From: Candidatus Thiodiazotropha sp. (ex Gloverina cf. vestifex)
GTDB taxonomy: Bacteria > Pseudomonadota > Gammaproteobacteria > Chromatiales > Chromatiaceae
Assembly: GCA_025656435.1 (NCBI GenBank)
Contig: JAHXHT010000168.1
Span: 1 to 5,163, forward strand
Reading direction: 5' to 3'
DNA: 5,163 nucleotides
The notes beneath the pieces are model-generated. The model made no database searches, was not told the DNA's origin, and was given only the letters and a program-made list of their open reading frames with translations. Made by a program: the position numbers and the translations under genes. This document shows, in pieces, positions 1-5,163 of the stretch. Within the stretch, counting starts at the first letter, position 1. Each line of letters opens with the position of its first letter.

Positions 1-60
1 TCCCTAACGGTCGCAATTACGGCCATACAACCGCGCCTACGCCTATCGGGGACTAATCGC
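1..60 (-). repeat. Possible dispersed repeat block at the left edge
   Basis: This non-coding stretch lies directly downstream of the truncated ferredoxin gene when read leftward. On the minus strand it contains, in order, AGTCCCC (54-48), CGCG (35-32), GCCGT (23-19) and GACC (12-9). The same four blocks occur in the same order, with nearly the same overall span (46 versus 47 bases), on the plus strand at 5117-5163 after apaH. This suggests two diverged members of one repeat family sitting after gene 3' ends. The bases between the blocks match poorly, so the assignment is an inference. I see no coding potential and no local hairpin here. Confidence 0.3.
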
Positions 61-68
61 CTCGGCTT

Positions 69-242
69 TCAGCCTTCCATGGCGATCAGCGCACGCACCC
101 CGCCCGGTCCAGAGAGACCTGCTGCTTTTACCCTCTGCTTCAGATAGTCACGCATCTCCTTGGCGCCATGCTGGGCGCAAAAGGGGCGCCCATCTTCCCG
201 CTCGTTAATGCAGAAGAAAAGATGGTAGCGATAGTAGGACAT
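69..242 (-). pseudogene. Truncated thioredoxin-like [2Fe-2S] ferredoxin (N-terminal half)
   Basis: The frame reads leftward from an ATG at 242-240 and encodes 57 residues. It starts MSYYRYHLFFCINEREDG and continues with C22 and the segment GAKEMRDYLKQRVKAAGL, then SGPGGVR. This is the typical N-terminal half of the small thioredoxin-fold [2Fe-2S] ferredoxins, where C11 and C22 would be the first two cluster ligands. Family members are about 100 residues and follow GxVR with a GCLxRCxxGP segment carrying the other two cysteines. Here the frame ends seven residues after GGVR (ALIAMEG, then TGA), and no other frame down to base 1 restores that segment. AGGAAGAG (259-252) sits 9 bases before the ATG, so expression signals remain. 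Without half its ligands it should not hold a normal cluster. It is most likely a gene broken by deletion or repeat insertion. A functional short protein is less likely. Confidence 0.72.
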
Positions 243-286
243 AAAAAAACACTCTTCCTGCGATGATAGCCGGCCAGTTAACCGCT

Positions 287-292
287 ATTATA
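287..292 (-). promoter_or_regulatory. Candidate -10 box for the leftward ferredoxin remnant
   Basis: The minus strand carries a perfect TATAAT here, inside the divergent gap between the ferredoxin remnant and the GlcF gene. It lies 44 bases upstream of the ferredoxin ATG. I find no good -35 box at 16-18 bases, so the call rests on the -10 match alone. The overlapping plus-strand TATTAT (286-291) could serve the GlcF gene in the other direction, but it also lacks a clear -35. Confidence 0.28.
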
Positions 293-330
293 GGGCCTGA
301 TTCGGCAATACCATCCCAATAGATCCTATC

Positions 331-1530
331 GTGACCCCCGAGCAACTCCTCAAAGAGGCTGACCGCTGCGTGAAATGCGGCCTCTGCCTGCCCCATTGTC
401 CCACCTACCTGGTGCTGGAGAGTGAGGCTGACTCACCACGTGGACGCATCAGTCTGATTCAGGCACTGGCAAGTGGTGAACTGCCTGCCGGCAAGTCGAT
501 GGAGACCCATCTGGCCCGCTGTCTAAGTTGCCGCGCCTGCGAGTCCGCCTGCCCTTCAGGCGTGAGGTATGGCGTATTAATCGATGGTGGCCGGGCCTTG
601 ATCGCTGAGCAGCATCGTGGACGCCCGGTATGGCGCAGAATATTTGACCTCCTCAGTGACCGGCAAAGACTGGGGCGCTGGGGCGCGTTCTACTCGCTGT
701 TGCAGCGCTCGGGCCTGATCAGGATCGCCAGTCTGTTTCCCTCCATGAAACTGAGACGATTGATATCTCTTGGTCATTTTTTACCCAAGCAGGTTGGCAC
801 GCTCACCGAACTCCATGCTGCCAAGCGGCCTACAGGCCGATTGGTGCAACTATTTACTGGCTGCGTCGGCAGCCAAACTGACCGGCAGCTTATAGAGCAG
901 AGTCTCTCTCTACTCTCTCATCTGGGTTATGCGGTCGAAATACCCACTAACCAAGTCTGCTGTGGTGCACTGCACAGGCACAACGGCTACCCGGAACAGG
1001 CAGATCGACTCTGCGAAACTAACAGGTTACAAACCGAAAAAAGCCGTGCCGAGTGTCTCATCACCCTTGCCAGCGCCTGTCATCTCGAATTGAGCGAGCA
1101 CCTGAAAACTCACCTGCCGATAACGGGAGTGACCGATTTCCTGCTTGACCTGCCTCAGGACGCACTGCCCAACCTGCAACCTCTGACAAAAAAAGTCGTA
1201 GTTCACACGCCCTGTACAAGTCAAAACGATCGCAGCCAGGAACTTCTCCGGCTTATTCCCGGCCTTGAGATTGAGCAACTCCCCGAGAATTCAATCTGTT
1301 GCGGTGCCGCAGGCAGCTATCTGCTCACACAACCCGAGCTTTCAGCAACCTTGGGAGCGCACAAGCTCGCTAACCTTAAGGCCTCCAATGCCGAGATTCT
1401 GATCACGGAAAATACCGGCTGCGCCCTACAATTTCGCCAACTAATCGAGCAATCTGAGCTCAATATCGATGTCATGCACCCGCTGGAGCTGTTTGCCAGA
1501 CAGATGGAAAACAGCACGGGCAACGCTTGA
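331..1530 (+). CDS. glcF: GlcF-type (Fe-S)-binding oxidoreductase subunit
   Basis: The 399-residue product resembles the iron-sulfur subunit of glycolate oxidase, which passes electrons from a flavin subunit oxidising a 2-hydroxyacid towards quinone at the inner membrane. It has two [4Fe-4S] motifs, C13xxC16xxC19xxxC23P and C64xxC67xxC70xxxC74P. Two CCG domains follow: GC178 with C210-C211-G, and HTPC295 with C323-C324-G and a late GC364. The HTPCT and CCGAAGSYLLTQPELS segments fit GlcF better than GlpC; length is near the GlcF norm of about 400. The start is GTG. An in-frame stop at 298-300 and no other start codon before the first cysteine leave it as the only choice, yet no Shine-Dalgarno site is visible. 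No GlcD/GlcE flavin subunit lies in view, so the substrate (glycolate, lactate or another hydroxyacid) is open. coq7 follows after 31 bases, probably in the same transcript. Confidence 0.82.
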   Translation: MTPEQLLKEADRCVKCGLCLPHCPTYLVLESEADSPRGRISLIQALASGELPAGKSMETHLARCLSCRACESACPSGVRYGVLIDGGRALIAEQHRGRPVWRRIFDLLSDRQRLGRWGAFYSLLQRSGLIRIASLFPSMKLRRLISLGHFLPKQVGTLTELHAAKRPTGRLVQLFTGCVGSQTDRQLIEQSLSLLSHLGYAVEIPTNQVCCGALHRHNGYPEQADRLCETNRLQTEKSRAECLITLASACHLELSEHLKTHLPITGVTDFLLDLPQDALPNLQPLTKKVVVHTPCTSQNDRSQELLRLIPGLEIEQLPENSICCGAAGSYLLTQPELSATLGAHKLANLKASNAEILITENTGCALQFRQLIEQSELNIDVMHPLELFARQMENSTGNA

Positions 1531-1561
1531 TCAGTATGCCGGCTGAGGCTAAGGTTCCGCT

Positions 1562-2206
1562 ATGCAAGATAAAACCTATCATCCCGCCGATCGATTCATC
1601 ATCGGTTTCGATCAAGCCCTACGCACGCTGTTCGGTCGCCCTCAGGTCACCGAACGCCCCGACCCGGCGGACAAGCATCCGGAAGCCGATATGAGTGACC
1701 AGGAGAGGGACACCACCGCCCGTCTCATGCGGATCAATCATACGGGTGAGGTCTGCGCCCAAGCGCTCTATCAGGGACAGGCCCTGACCGCCAAGCTTCC
1801 TGAGGTCCGTGACAGCATGGAGCGGGCAGCACAGGAAGAGAACGATCACCTCGACTGGTGTGAATCCCGCCTGAAGGCTCTCGACAACCGTAAGAGCCTG
1901 CTTAACCCATTCTGGTATGCCGGATCGTTCATGATCGGTGCGGCTGCCGGTTTGGCGGGAGACAAGTGGAGCCTGGGGTTTGTGGCAGAGACCGAGCACC
2001 AGGTGGAAGCCCATTTAGAAGACCATTTACAGAAGTTGCCCTCTCAGGACACCAAGAGCCGAGTGGTACTGGAACAGATGAAAGAAGATGAGATTCACCA
2101 CGCCACGGTGGCGCTGGAAGCTGGGGGTGCGGAATTGCCAAGTCCCATCAAACTGGCGATGAAGTTGACCTCGAAGCTGATGACGAAATCTGTCTACTAC
2201 CTCTGA
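1562..2206 (+). CDS. coq7: Coq7-type di-iron demethoxyubiquinone hydroxylase
   Basis: This enzyme adds the last ring hydroxyl in aerobic ubiquinone synthesis, converting the 3-methyl-6-methoxy-1,4-benzoquinol intermediate at the inner membrane surface with O2. The 214-residue length matches the roughly 215 residues of pseudomonad Coq7. The ferritin-like di-iron ligands are all visible: E63 (in MRINHTGEVCAQALYQGQ), E93 and H96 (EENDH), E145 (ETEHQVEAHL), and E177 and H180 (DEIHH). A hydrophobic stretch around residues 117-133 and the basic tail (KLMTKSVYYL) are typical of its membrane-facing surface. AAGG (1551-1554) lies 7 bases before the ATG and supports this start. The gene follows the GlcF-type gene by 31 bases and ends 4 bases from the stop of a convergent small gene. 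I see no frameshift or missing ligand. Confidence 0.95.
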   Translation: MQDKTYHPADRFIIGFDQALRTLFGRPQVTERPDPADKHPEADMSDQERDTTARLMRINHTGEVCAQALYQGQALTAKLPEVRDSMERAAQEENDHLDWCESRLKALDNRKSLLNPFWYAGSFMIGAAAGLAGDKWSLGFVAETEHQVEAHLEDHLQKLPSQDTKSRVVLEQMKEDEIHHATVALEAGGAELPSPIKLAMKLTSKLMTKSVYYL

Positions 2207-2210
2207 ACAA

Positions 2211-2372
2211 TTATCCGGCGTTCGGGTCTACCTGGACCACTTCAGTATCCACCATGCGATCCCGATCGGCCGTGCCGATCTGAATTGCCAGCGTCATGCC
2301 AAATCCAATAACCACCAGAACCAATAGAACCGCAAAAAAGTCGGGGGTTCTATGGGGATGTCGTGTATTCAT
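2211..2372 (-). CDS. Small single-pass membrane protein, unknown function
   Basis: The leftward frame runs from an ATG at 2372-2370 to a TAA at 2213-2211 and encodes 53 residues. The N-terminus is basic (MNTRHPHRTPDF). It is followed by one clear membrane helix at about residues 12-32 (FFAVLLVLVVIGFGMTLAIQ) and a charged tail rich in Asp and Val. Positive charge before the helix predicts an N-in, C-out orientation with the tail in the periplasm. The start has only a weak ribosome site, GGTG, 4 bases upstream. I do not recognise the family. It converges with coq7, with 4 bases between the two stops, and lies downstream of the ankyrin-repeat gene on the same strand after about 100 bases. It could share that transcript or use its own promoter in the AT-rich gap. 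A long hydrophobic core ending in a balanced soluble tail argues that it is real. Confidence 0.62.
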   Translation of the reverse strand: MNTRHPHRTPDFFAVLLVLVVIGFGMTLAIQIGTADRDRMVDTEVVQVDPNAG

Positions 2373-2472
2373 AGCACACCAAATTAATCAATCAGTTAAG
2401 TTAAACTATTAATCTTGACCATCAATTTAACCTTGAACCTGTTCACGTTGCTGTATAGAAACCATCCAATTA
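2373..2472 (-). promoter_or_regulatory. AT-rich gap that may carry the small membrane gene's promoter
   Basis: These 100 bases separate the ankyrin stop from the small membrane gene and are much richer in A and T than the neighbouring genes. ATTAATC occurs twice in direct orientation (2383-2389 and 2408-2414), flanking the near-palindrome AGTTAAGTTAAACT. On the minus strand TTCAAG and ATTAAT are 18 bases apart and could be a weak promoter. No hairpin followed by a T run is present, so I see no intrinsic terminator for the ankyrin gene. The promoter role is a guess from composition and position. Confidence 0.25.
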
Positions 2473-2928
2473 CTACTTTGCATTCCTATCCGGCGCCGTT
2501 TCAGACGCTCCCAGCTCACTTAACAATGCCGAGACTGGCTCGTGACCGCCACGGCTTGCCAATCCCAGAGCGATATTGCCGGACTGATCTGCCGCATTTA
2601 CGTCAGCACCGCGCTGCACCAGCAGCCTGACGACTTCCAGATGTCCAAATGCAGATGCCTCCATCAACGGCGTACTGCCACGGGGACCGGTGAGATTCGC
2701 ATCTGCCCCTGCCGCCAACAGTGCCTTTACGGTGTAGGTATTGCCATTGAACGCGGCCAATTGAAGCAATGACCGACCAGCCTGGCTCTTACTATCGACA
2801 CTGACTCCCTGTGCAAGCAGGTCCTCGACCTGGCGTACCTCTCCAAGCGTGACCGCCGCAATCAATAACTGGGTCGTTTGCGGGTCATCTGCTGCCCAAC
2901 TGCCGCTTGATTCTACGATCAGGAGCAA
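2473..2928 (-). CDS. Exported ankyrin-repeat protein, 5' end probably out of frame
   Basis: The frame reads leftward from a TTG (2928-2926) to TAG and encodes 151 residues. Four ankyrin repeats fill most of it, at about residues 19-48, 51-83, 84-116 and 117-145. The third (STPLMEASAFGHLEVVRLLVQRGADVN) is near consensus. The segment before them, LLIVESSGSWA then ADD, looks like the end of a Sec signal peptide with cleavage after SWA. With TTG as start the hydrophobic core is too short and no ribosome site is well placed. Reading through the T8 run just upstream with a one-base slip would supply MRSFFFI and give a full signal peptide and a 158-residue product. I infer a periplasmic protein-binding role. 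Ankyrin repeats mediate binding and do not identify a partner. The small membrane gene lies downstream on the same strand. The repeat domain itself is certain; the start is not. Confidence 0.8.
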   Translation of the reverse strand: MLLIVESSGSWAADDPQTTQLLIAAVTLGEVRQVEDLLAQGVSVDSKSQAGRSLLQLAAFNGNTYTVKALLAAGADANLTGPRGSTPLMEASAFGHLEVVRLLVQRGADVNAADQSGNIALGLASRGGHEPVSALLSELGASETAPDRNAK

Positions 2929-2959
2929 TATGAAAAAAAACTTCTCATCTCATAACCTT
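2929..2959 (-). promoter_or_regulatory. Probable true start region and slippery T8 run of the ankyrin gene
   Basis: On the minus strand AAGG (2959-2956) stands 7 bases before an ATG (2948-2946). That ATG opens ATG AGA AGT and then enters a run of eight Ts (2940-2933, continuous with the T-ending codon order). In its own frame it encodes only nine residues (MRSFFSYCS) before TGA. The run fits a U UUU UUU slippery heptamer, and slipping back one base gives MRSFFFILLLIVESS, joined in frame to the ankyrin protein. A tract of nine Ts would have the same effect. Whether this is a sequencing error, a variable tract or programmed slippage cannot be told from one sequence. Confidence 0.55.
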
Positions 2960-3196
2960 ACGTTTCACGTGCCGATACTTTATCTGTCGGCTGAAGCCAT
3001 TTATTCTTGAAAGAAAGTGTCATATTCAGTAGACCCCCATTCACATTTCGAGTCAGGTCATGCAACTTTTCAGGGATATATCAGCGCATTTAAAGCCACT
3101 TTGGCACTCAACATGGGATTCTTACACGTTGCACAATATGCGCCCCCTAAGTACCCTTTAACCAGCTATAAAAAAACGACCGGAAACGAACTTTCG
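2960..3196. promoter_or_regulatory. Divergent intergenic region between ankyrin gene and apaG
   Basis: About 240 bases separate the ankyrin start region from the apaG ATG, and promoters for both directions should lie here. A TATAAA at 3167-3172 is the best -10-like box for apaG but has no -35 at normal spacing. A GCCGA/TCGGC inverted repeat (about 2972-2992) has a 5-base stem with an 11-base loop and no T run. A 21-codon leftward frame (3023-2958) starting MTLSFKNKW ends within the ankyrin ribosome site and might be a leader peptide. Support for each item is weak. The plus strand stays open in the apaG frame from 3017, but that reading has no resemblance to ApaG. Confidence 0.3.
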
Positions 3197-3580
3197 ATGG
3201 AACAAGAATCTCCCAATCAAATTGATGTTCAGGTTGAGACGAACTACATGGAGTCGCAGTCGCAACCGGAAGAGCAGCGTTTTGTCTTCTCTTATACCGT
3301 CACCATACGGAATGAGGGCGAAATGCCTGCGCGCCTGATGAATCGTCACTGGATCATTACCGATGCCAACGGCAAGGTTCAGGAGATCCGGGGCGAAGGG
3401 GTGGTCGGTGAGCAGCCTCATCTCAAACCTGGTGAGACTTTTCGCTACACCAGCGGCACGGTCCTCGATACGCCGGTGGGCAGCATGCAGGGCAGTTACG
3501 ATATGGTCGACAATCTCGGGAAGCATTTTGACGCTACGATCCCACCCTTCTCTCTCGCCAGACCTGGCAGTCTTCATTAA
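3197..3580 (+). CDS. apaG: ApaG domain protein
   Basis: The 127-residue product matches ApaG in length (E. coli ApaG has 125) and sequence. It is a small Fn3-like beta-sandwich protein, long linked by name to cobalt/magnesium sensitivity but of uncertain biochemical role; a nucleotide or pyrophosphate-binding role has been proposed for the GxGxxG loop. Visible landmarks are RFVFSYTVTIRNEG (28-41), RHWIITDANG (50-59), GEGVVGEQPHLKPGE (66-80) with the GxGxxG loop, YTSG (84-87), GSMQGSYDMV and the C-terminal IPPFSLARPGSLH. I chose the ATG at 3197 because it gives the family length. The frame is open upstream to a GTG at 3017, but those 60 extra residues look unlike ApaG. The ribosome site is weak (GGAA about 11 bases upstream). 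The next gene follows after 27 bases. ksgA, its frequent upstream neighbour, is absent here. Confidence 0.93.
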   Translation: MEQESPNQIDVQVETNYMESQSQPEEQRFVFSYTVTIRNEGEMPARLMNRHWIITDANGKVQEIRGEGVVGEQPHLKPGETFRYTSGTVLDTPVGSMQGSYDMVDNLGKHFDATIPPFSLARPGSLH

Positions 3581-3598
3581 ACTCATCGACACCGAATC

Positions 3599-3602
3599 GG
3601 AG
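3599..3602 (+). promoter_or_regulatory. Ribosome binding site deciding the DUF2238 start
   Basis: GGAG ends 5 bases before the ATG at 3608, a normal spacing. The alternative GTG at 3602 overlaps this site and has no ribosome site of its own, so the ATG two codons later is the better start. Confidence 0.6.
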
Positions 3603-3607
3603 TGACT

Positions 3608-4234
3608 ATGCAGCAGGCCTCGCGGTTCTCTGAACCCATAGTGTTAGCCGCCGGCATATTGTTACTGCTCTTACTCAGTGGTATCGATCCGGTTGCTGAC
3701 CGCTACACCTGGTTCCTAGAAACGGCACCGGTGATGATCGGTCTGGCTCTACTGGCCGTTACTTGGCAGCGTTTCCCGTTGACCCTGCTGCTTTGTCGAC
3801 TGTTGGCATTTCACGCTGTCATTCTGATGATTGGCGGGCTCTATACCTATGCGGAGGTCCCCCTCTTCAACTGGTTGCAGGAGATATTCGATCTGTCCCG
3901 CAACCACTACGATCGGGTAGGACATTTTGTGCAGGGTTTCGTCCCCGCCATACTGGCCCGTGAGATCCTGTTAAGACGTTCACCACTGCAGACTGGACGC
4001 TGGCTGTTCTTTCTCTGCCTCTCAATCTGCCTTGCATTCAGCGCCTTCTATGAGTTGATCGAGTGGTGGGTAGCGCTACTCAGCGAACAGGCAGCCGATG
4101 CTTTTCTCGGTACGCAGGGGGACCCCTGGGATACACAGACTGACATATTTCTTGCCCTAATCGGTGCAATCTGTGCGCTCTTGTTACTATCAACATCTCA
4201 CGACAAACAACTCGAGCGGATGAAAAATATCTGA
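3608..4234 (+). CDS. DUF2238 / YjdF-like inner membrane protein
   Basis: The 208-residue product is a polytopic membrane protein of the DUF2238 family, about the length of E. coli YjdF (209). Likely helices lie near residues 10-26, 39-53, 58-80, 104-121, 131-157 and 179-195. Conserved polar motifs sit between or inside helices: YDRVGH (101-106), the charged turn REILLRRSPL (118-127), SAFYELIEWW (145-154) and GTQGDPWDTQTD (168-179). The buried His, Glu and Asp residues suggest metal, lipid or small-molecule handling, but no activity is known to me for the family, so the function is open. It sits between apaG (27 bases upstream) and apaH, whose ATG shares a base with its TGA, so it is translated with the apa genes. 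A start two codons earlier (GTG, 3602) is possible but lacks a ribosome site. Confidence 0.88.
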   Translation: MQQASRFSEPIVLAAGILLLLLLSGIDPVADRYTWFLETAPVMIGLALLAVTWQRFPLTLLLCRLLAFHAVILMIGGLYTYAEVPLFNWLQEIFDLSRNHYDRVGHFVQGFVPAILAREILLRRSPLQTGRWLFFLCLSICLAFSAFYELIEWWVALLSEQAADAFLGTQGDPWDTQTDIFLALIGAICALLLLSTSHDKQLERMKNI

Positions 4235-5073
4235 TGGCGACGTATGCGATCGGTGATATACAAGGATGCTATGACGACCTCATGGCATTGCTGGATAAGA
4301 TCGGTTTTGATTCAGGCAATGACAAACTTTGGTTTGCCGGTGACCTGGTCAATCGAGGCCCCAAGTCCCTTAAAGTACTGCGTTTCGTAAAGTCGTTGAA
4401 GGATCAGGCCGTCACCGTGCTGGGCAATCATGACCTACATCTACTTGCCCTTTCACAAGGCAACCGCAGCCATTACAAACACGGCACCCTTGATGAGATA
4501 CTCAAGGCGCCGGATCGGGACGAGTTGATCCACTGGCTGCGTCACCGCCCACTGATGCATCATAATGAAAAGCGTGGTTACAGCATGGTCCACGCAGGTC
4601 TGCCACCCCAGTGGGATCTCAAAACAGCCCTCGCCTGTGCAAGTGAACTGGAAAAGATCCTGAGAGGTCCCGGCTTCCATGAATTTTGCCAGAAGATGTA
4701 TGGCAACCATCCCGACCAGTGGCAAAATAGCTTGAAAGGTATCGAACGCTTACGCTTCATTACCAATGCCTTCACCCGCTTGCGGTACTGTACAAAAGAC
4801 GGCAGATTGTCATTGCGTGACAAGGGTTCGCCAGGCTCTCAATCGAAGGGGGCACTGCCCTGGTTTGAGATACCAAACCGTGCCACACGCCGCAACCGTA
4901 TCCTTTTTGGTCACTGGTCGACCCTGGGCTACCATCAAGCAGACAATGCCTGGTGTCTCGATAGCGGTTGCTTATGGGGCGGACAACTCACCGCCCTGCG
5001 TGTGCGTAAATCGCAACCACCAAAACCGATTCACTTCACCTGTTCCGGGACGATGAAACCAACGAAAAAATAG
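4234..5073 (+). CDS. apaH: Bis(5'-nucleosyl)-tetraphosphatase, symmetrical (ApaH)
   Basis: ApaH cleaves diadenosine tetraphosphate into two ADP in the cytoplasm, limiting this stress nucleotide and the Np4 caps it leaves on RNA. The 279-residue length matches E. coli ApaH (280). The metallophosphatase motifs are in order: GD8IQG11, GD37LVNRG42, GNH66D67, H120AG and GH227W. The family hallmark RLRFITNAFTRLRYC is also present, as are PWFEIP and a C-terminal DSGCLWGGQLTALR. The first motif has Gln in place of the usual metal-site His; pseudomonad ApaH proteins have the same Gln, so this is a family variant and the enzyme should be active. The ATG overlaps the preceding stop as TGATG with only a weak purine-rich site upstream, pointing to translational coupling with the DUF2238 gene. 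Confidence 0.96.
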   Translation: MATYAIGDIQGCYDDLMALLDKIGFDSGNDKLWFAGDLVNRGPKSLKVLRFVKSLKDQAVTVLGNHDLHLLALSQGNRSHYKHGTLDEILKAPDRDELIHWLRHRPLMHHNEKRGYSMVHAGLPPQWDLKTALACASELEKILRGPGFHEFCQKMYGNHPDQWQNSLKGIERLRFITNAFTRLRYCTKDGRLSLRDKGSPGSQSKGALPWFEIPNRATRRNRILFGHWSTLGYHQADNAWCLDSGCLWGGQLTALRVRKSQPPKPIHFTCSGTMKPTKK

Positions 5074-5082
5074 ACACAAGCG

Positions 5083-5146
5083 TGTCGCTACCTCGTGAAA
5101 GATTTTGGGACATCCGAGTCCCCAAAATCGACTCGCCAACGCGACA
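5083..5146. repeat. Nested and competing inverted repeats downstream of apaH
   Basis: Three inverted repeats overlap here. The strongest pairs GATTTTGGG (5101-5109) with CCCAAAATC (5121-5129) around an 11-base loop. CGAGTC (5115-5120) pairs with GACTCG (5130-5135); it uses the loop and overlaps the right arm of the first, so both cannot form at once. TGTCGC (5083-5088) pairs with GCGACA (5141-5146) and encloses both. No T run follows on either strand, so this is not a standard intrinsic terminator. It could be a repeat element, an mRNA 3'-end stabiliser or a bidirectional stop for apaH transcripts. The right end overlaps the block order shared with the left window edge. Confidence 0.5.
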
Positions 5147-5163
5147 GCCGTTATGCCCCGACC

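Noticed and set aside
2264..2280. GATCGG/CCGATC hairpin as a terminator for coq7
   Set aside because: The 6-base stem is perfect, but no T run follows and it lies inside the coding region of the small membrane gene.
2434..2460. Plus-strand TTGAAC and TATAGA as a promoter
   Set aside because: The spacing is only 15 bases and no rightward gene follows; the region is the 3' side of a leftward gene.
2958..3023. 21-residue leftward frame MTLSFKNKW... as a leader peptide for the ankyrin gene
   Set aside because: It is short enough to occur by chance and shows no regulatory codon run. I mention it only because its stop overlaps the ankyrin ribosome site.
3017..3196. A 60-residue N-terminal extension of ApaG from GTG 3017
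   Set aside because: The extension has no ApaG-like features or good ribosome site, and the ATG at 3197 gives the usual family length.
3158..3592. 144-residue leftward frame opposite apaG
   Set aside because: It lies antisense to a clear apaG gene and its translation has no domain or composition typical of a real protein.
4252..4266. Gln in place of the metal-binding His in the first ApaH motif (GDIQG)
   Set aside because: The same Gln occurs in pseudomonad ApaH proteins from established knowledge, so it is a normal family variant and not a sign of inactivation.

Overview
The window looks like chromosomal DNA from a gammaproteobacterium. The Coq7-type ubiquinone hydroxylase, the ApaG/ApaH pair and the DUF2238 (YjdF-like) protein all resemble pseudomonad, enterobacterial or sulfur-oxidiser versions. 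Base composition is moderate to slightly GC-rich and even across the genes. A free-living or symbiotic sulfur-oxidising gammaproteobacterium would fit, but nothing here proves it. I see no phage genes, transposase, CRISPR array, tRNA or rRNA, and no clear new multi-gene system.

Left part (1-2206). A short leftward gene (69-242) encodes the N-terminal half of a thioredoxin-fold [2Fe-2S] ferredoxin. It stops before the second cysteine pair and runs into non-coding sequence that may belong to a dispersed repeat. Divergent from it is a rightward pair: a GlcF-type iron-sulfur subunit with two [4Fe-4S] motifs and two CCG domains (GTG start, 331-1530), then coq7 (1562-2206), the di-iron hydroxylase of ubiquinone synthesis. 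The 31-base spacing suggests co-transcription. Both concern electron flow to and from quinones.

Middle part (2211-3196). Two leftward genes lie here. One is a 53-residue single-pass membrane protein (2211-2372), which ends only 4 bases from the coq7 stop. The other is an exported ankyrin-repeat protein (2473-2928). The ankyrin frame has only a poor TTG start. A good ATG with a Shine-Dalgarno site lies just upstream in another frame, separated by a run of eight identical bases. A one-base slip there would give a convincing signal peptide, so phase variation, programmed slippage or a sequencing error are all possible.

Right part (3197-5163). A tight rightward cluster holds apaG (3197-3580), a six-helix DUF2238 membrane protein (3608-4234) and apaH (4234-5073). 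The DUF2238 stop and the apaH start share one base. ApaH hydrolyses diadenosine tetraphosphate, and ApaG is its usual genomic companion. After apaH comes a stretch with three overlapping inverted repeats, two of them mutually exclusive, running to the window end.
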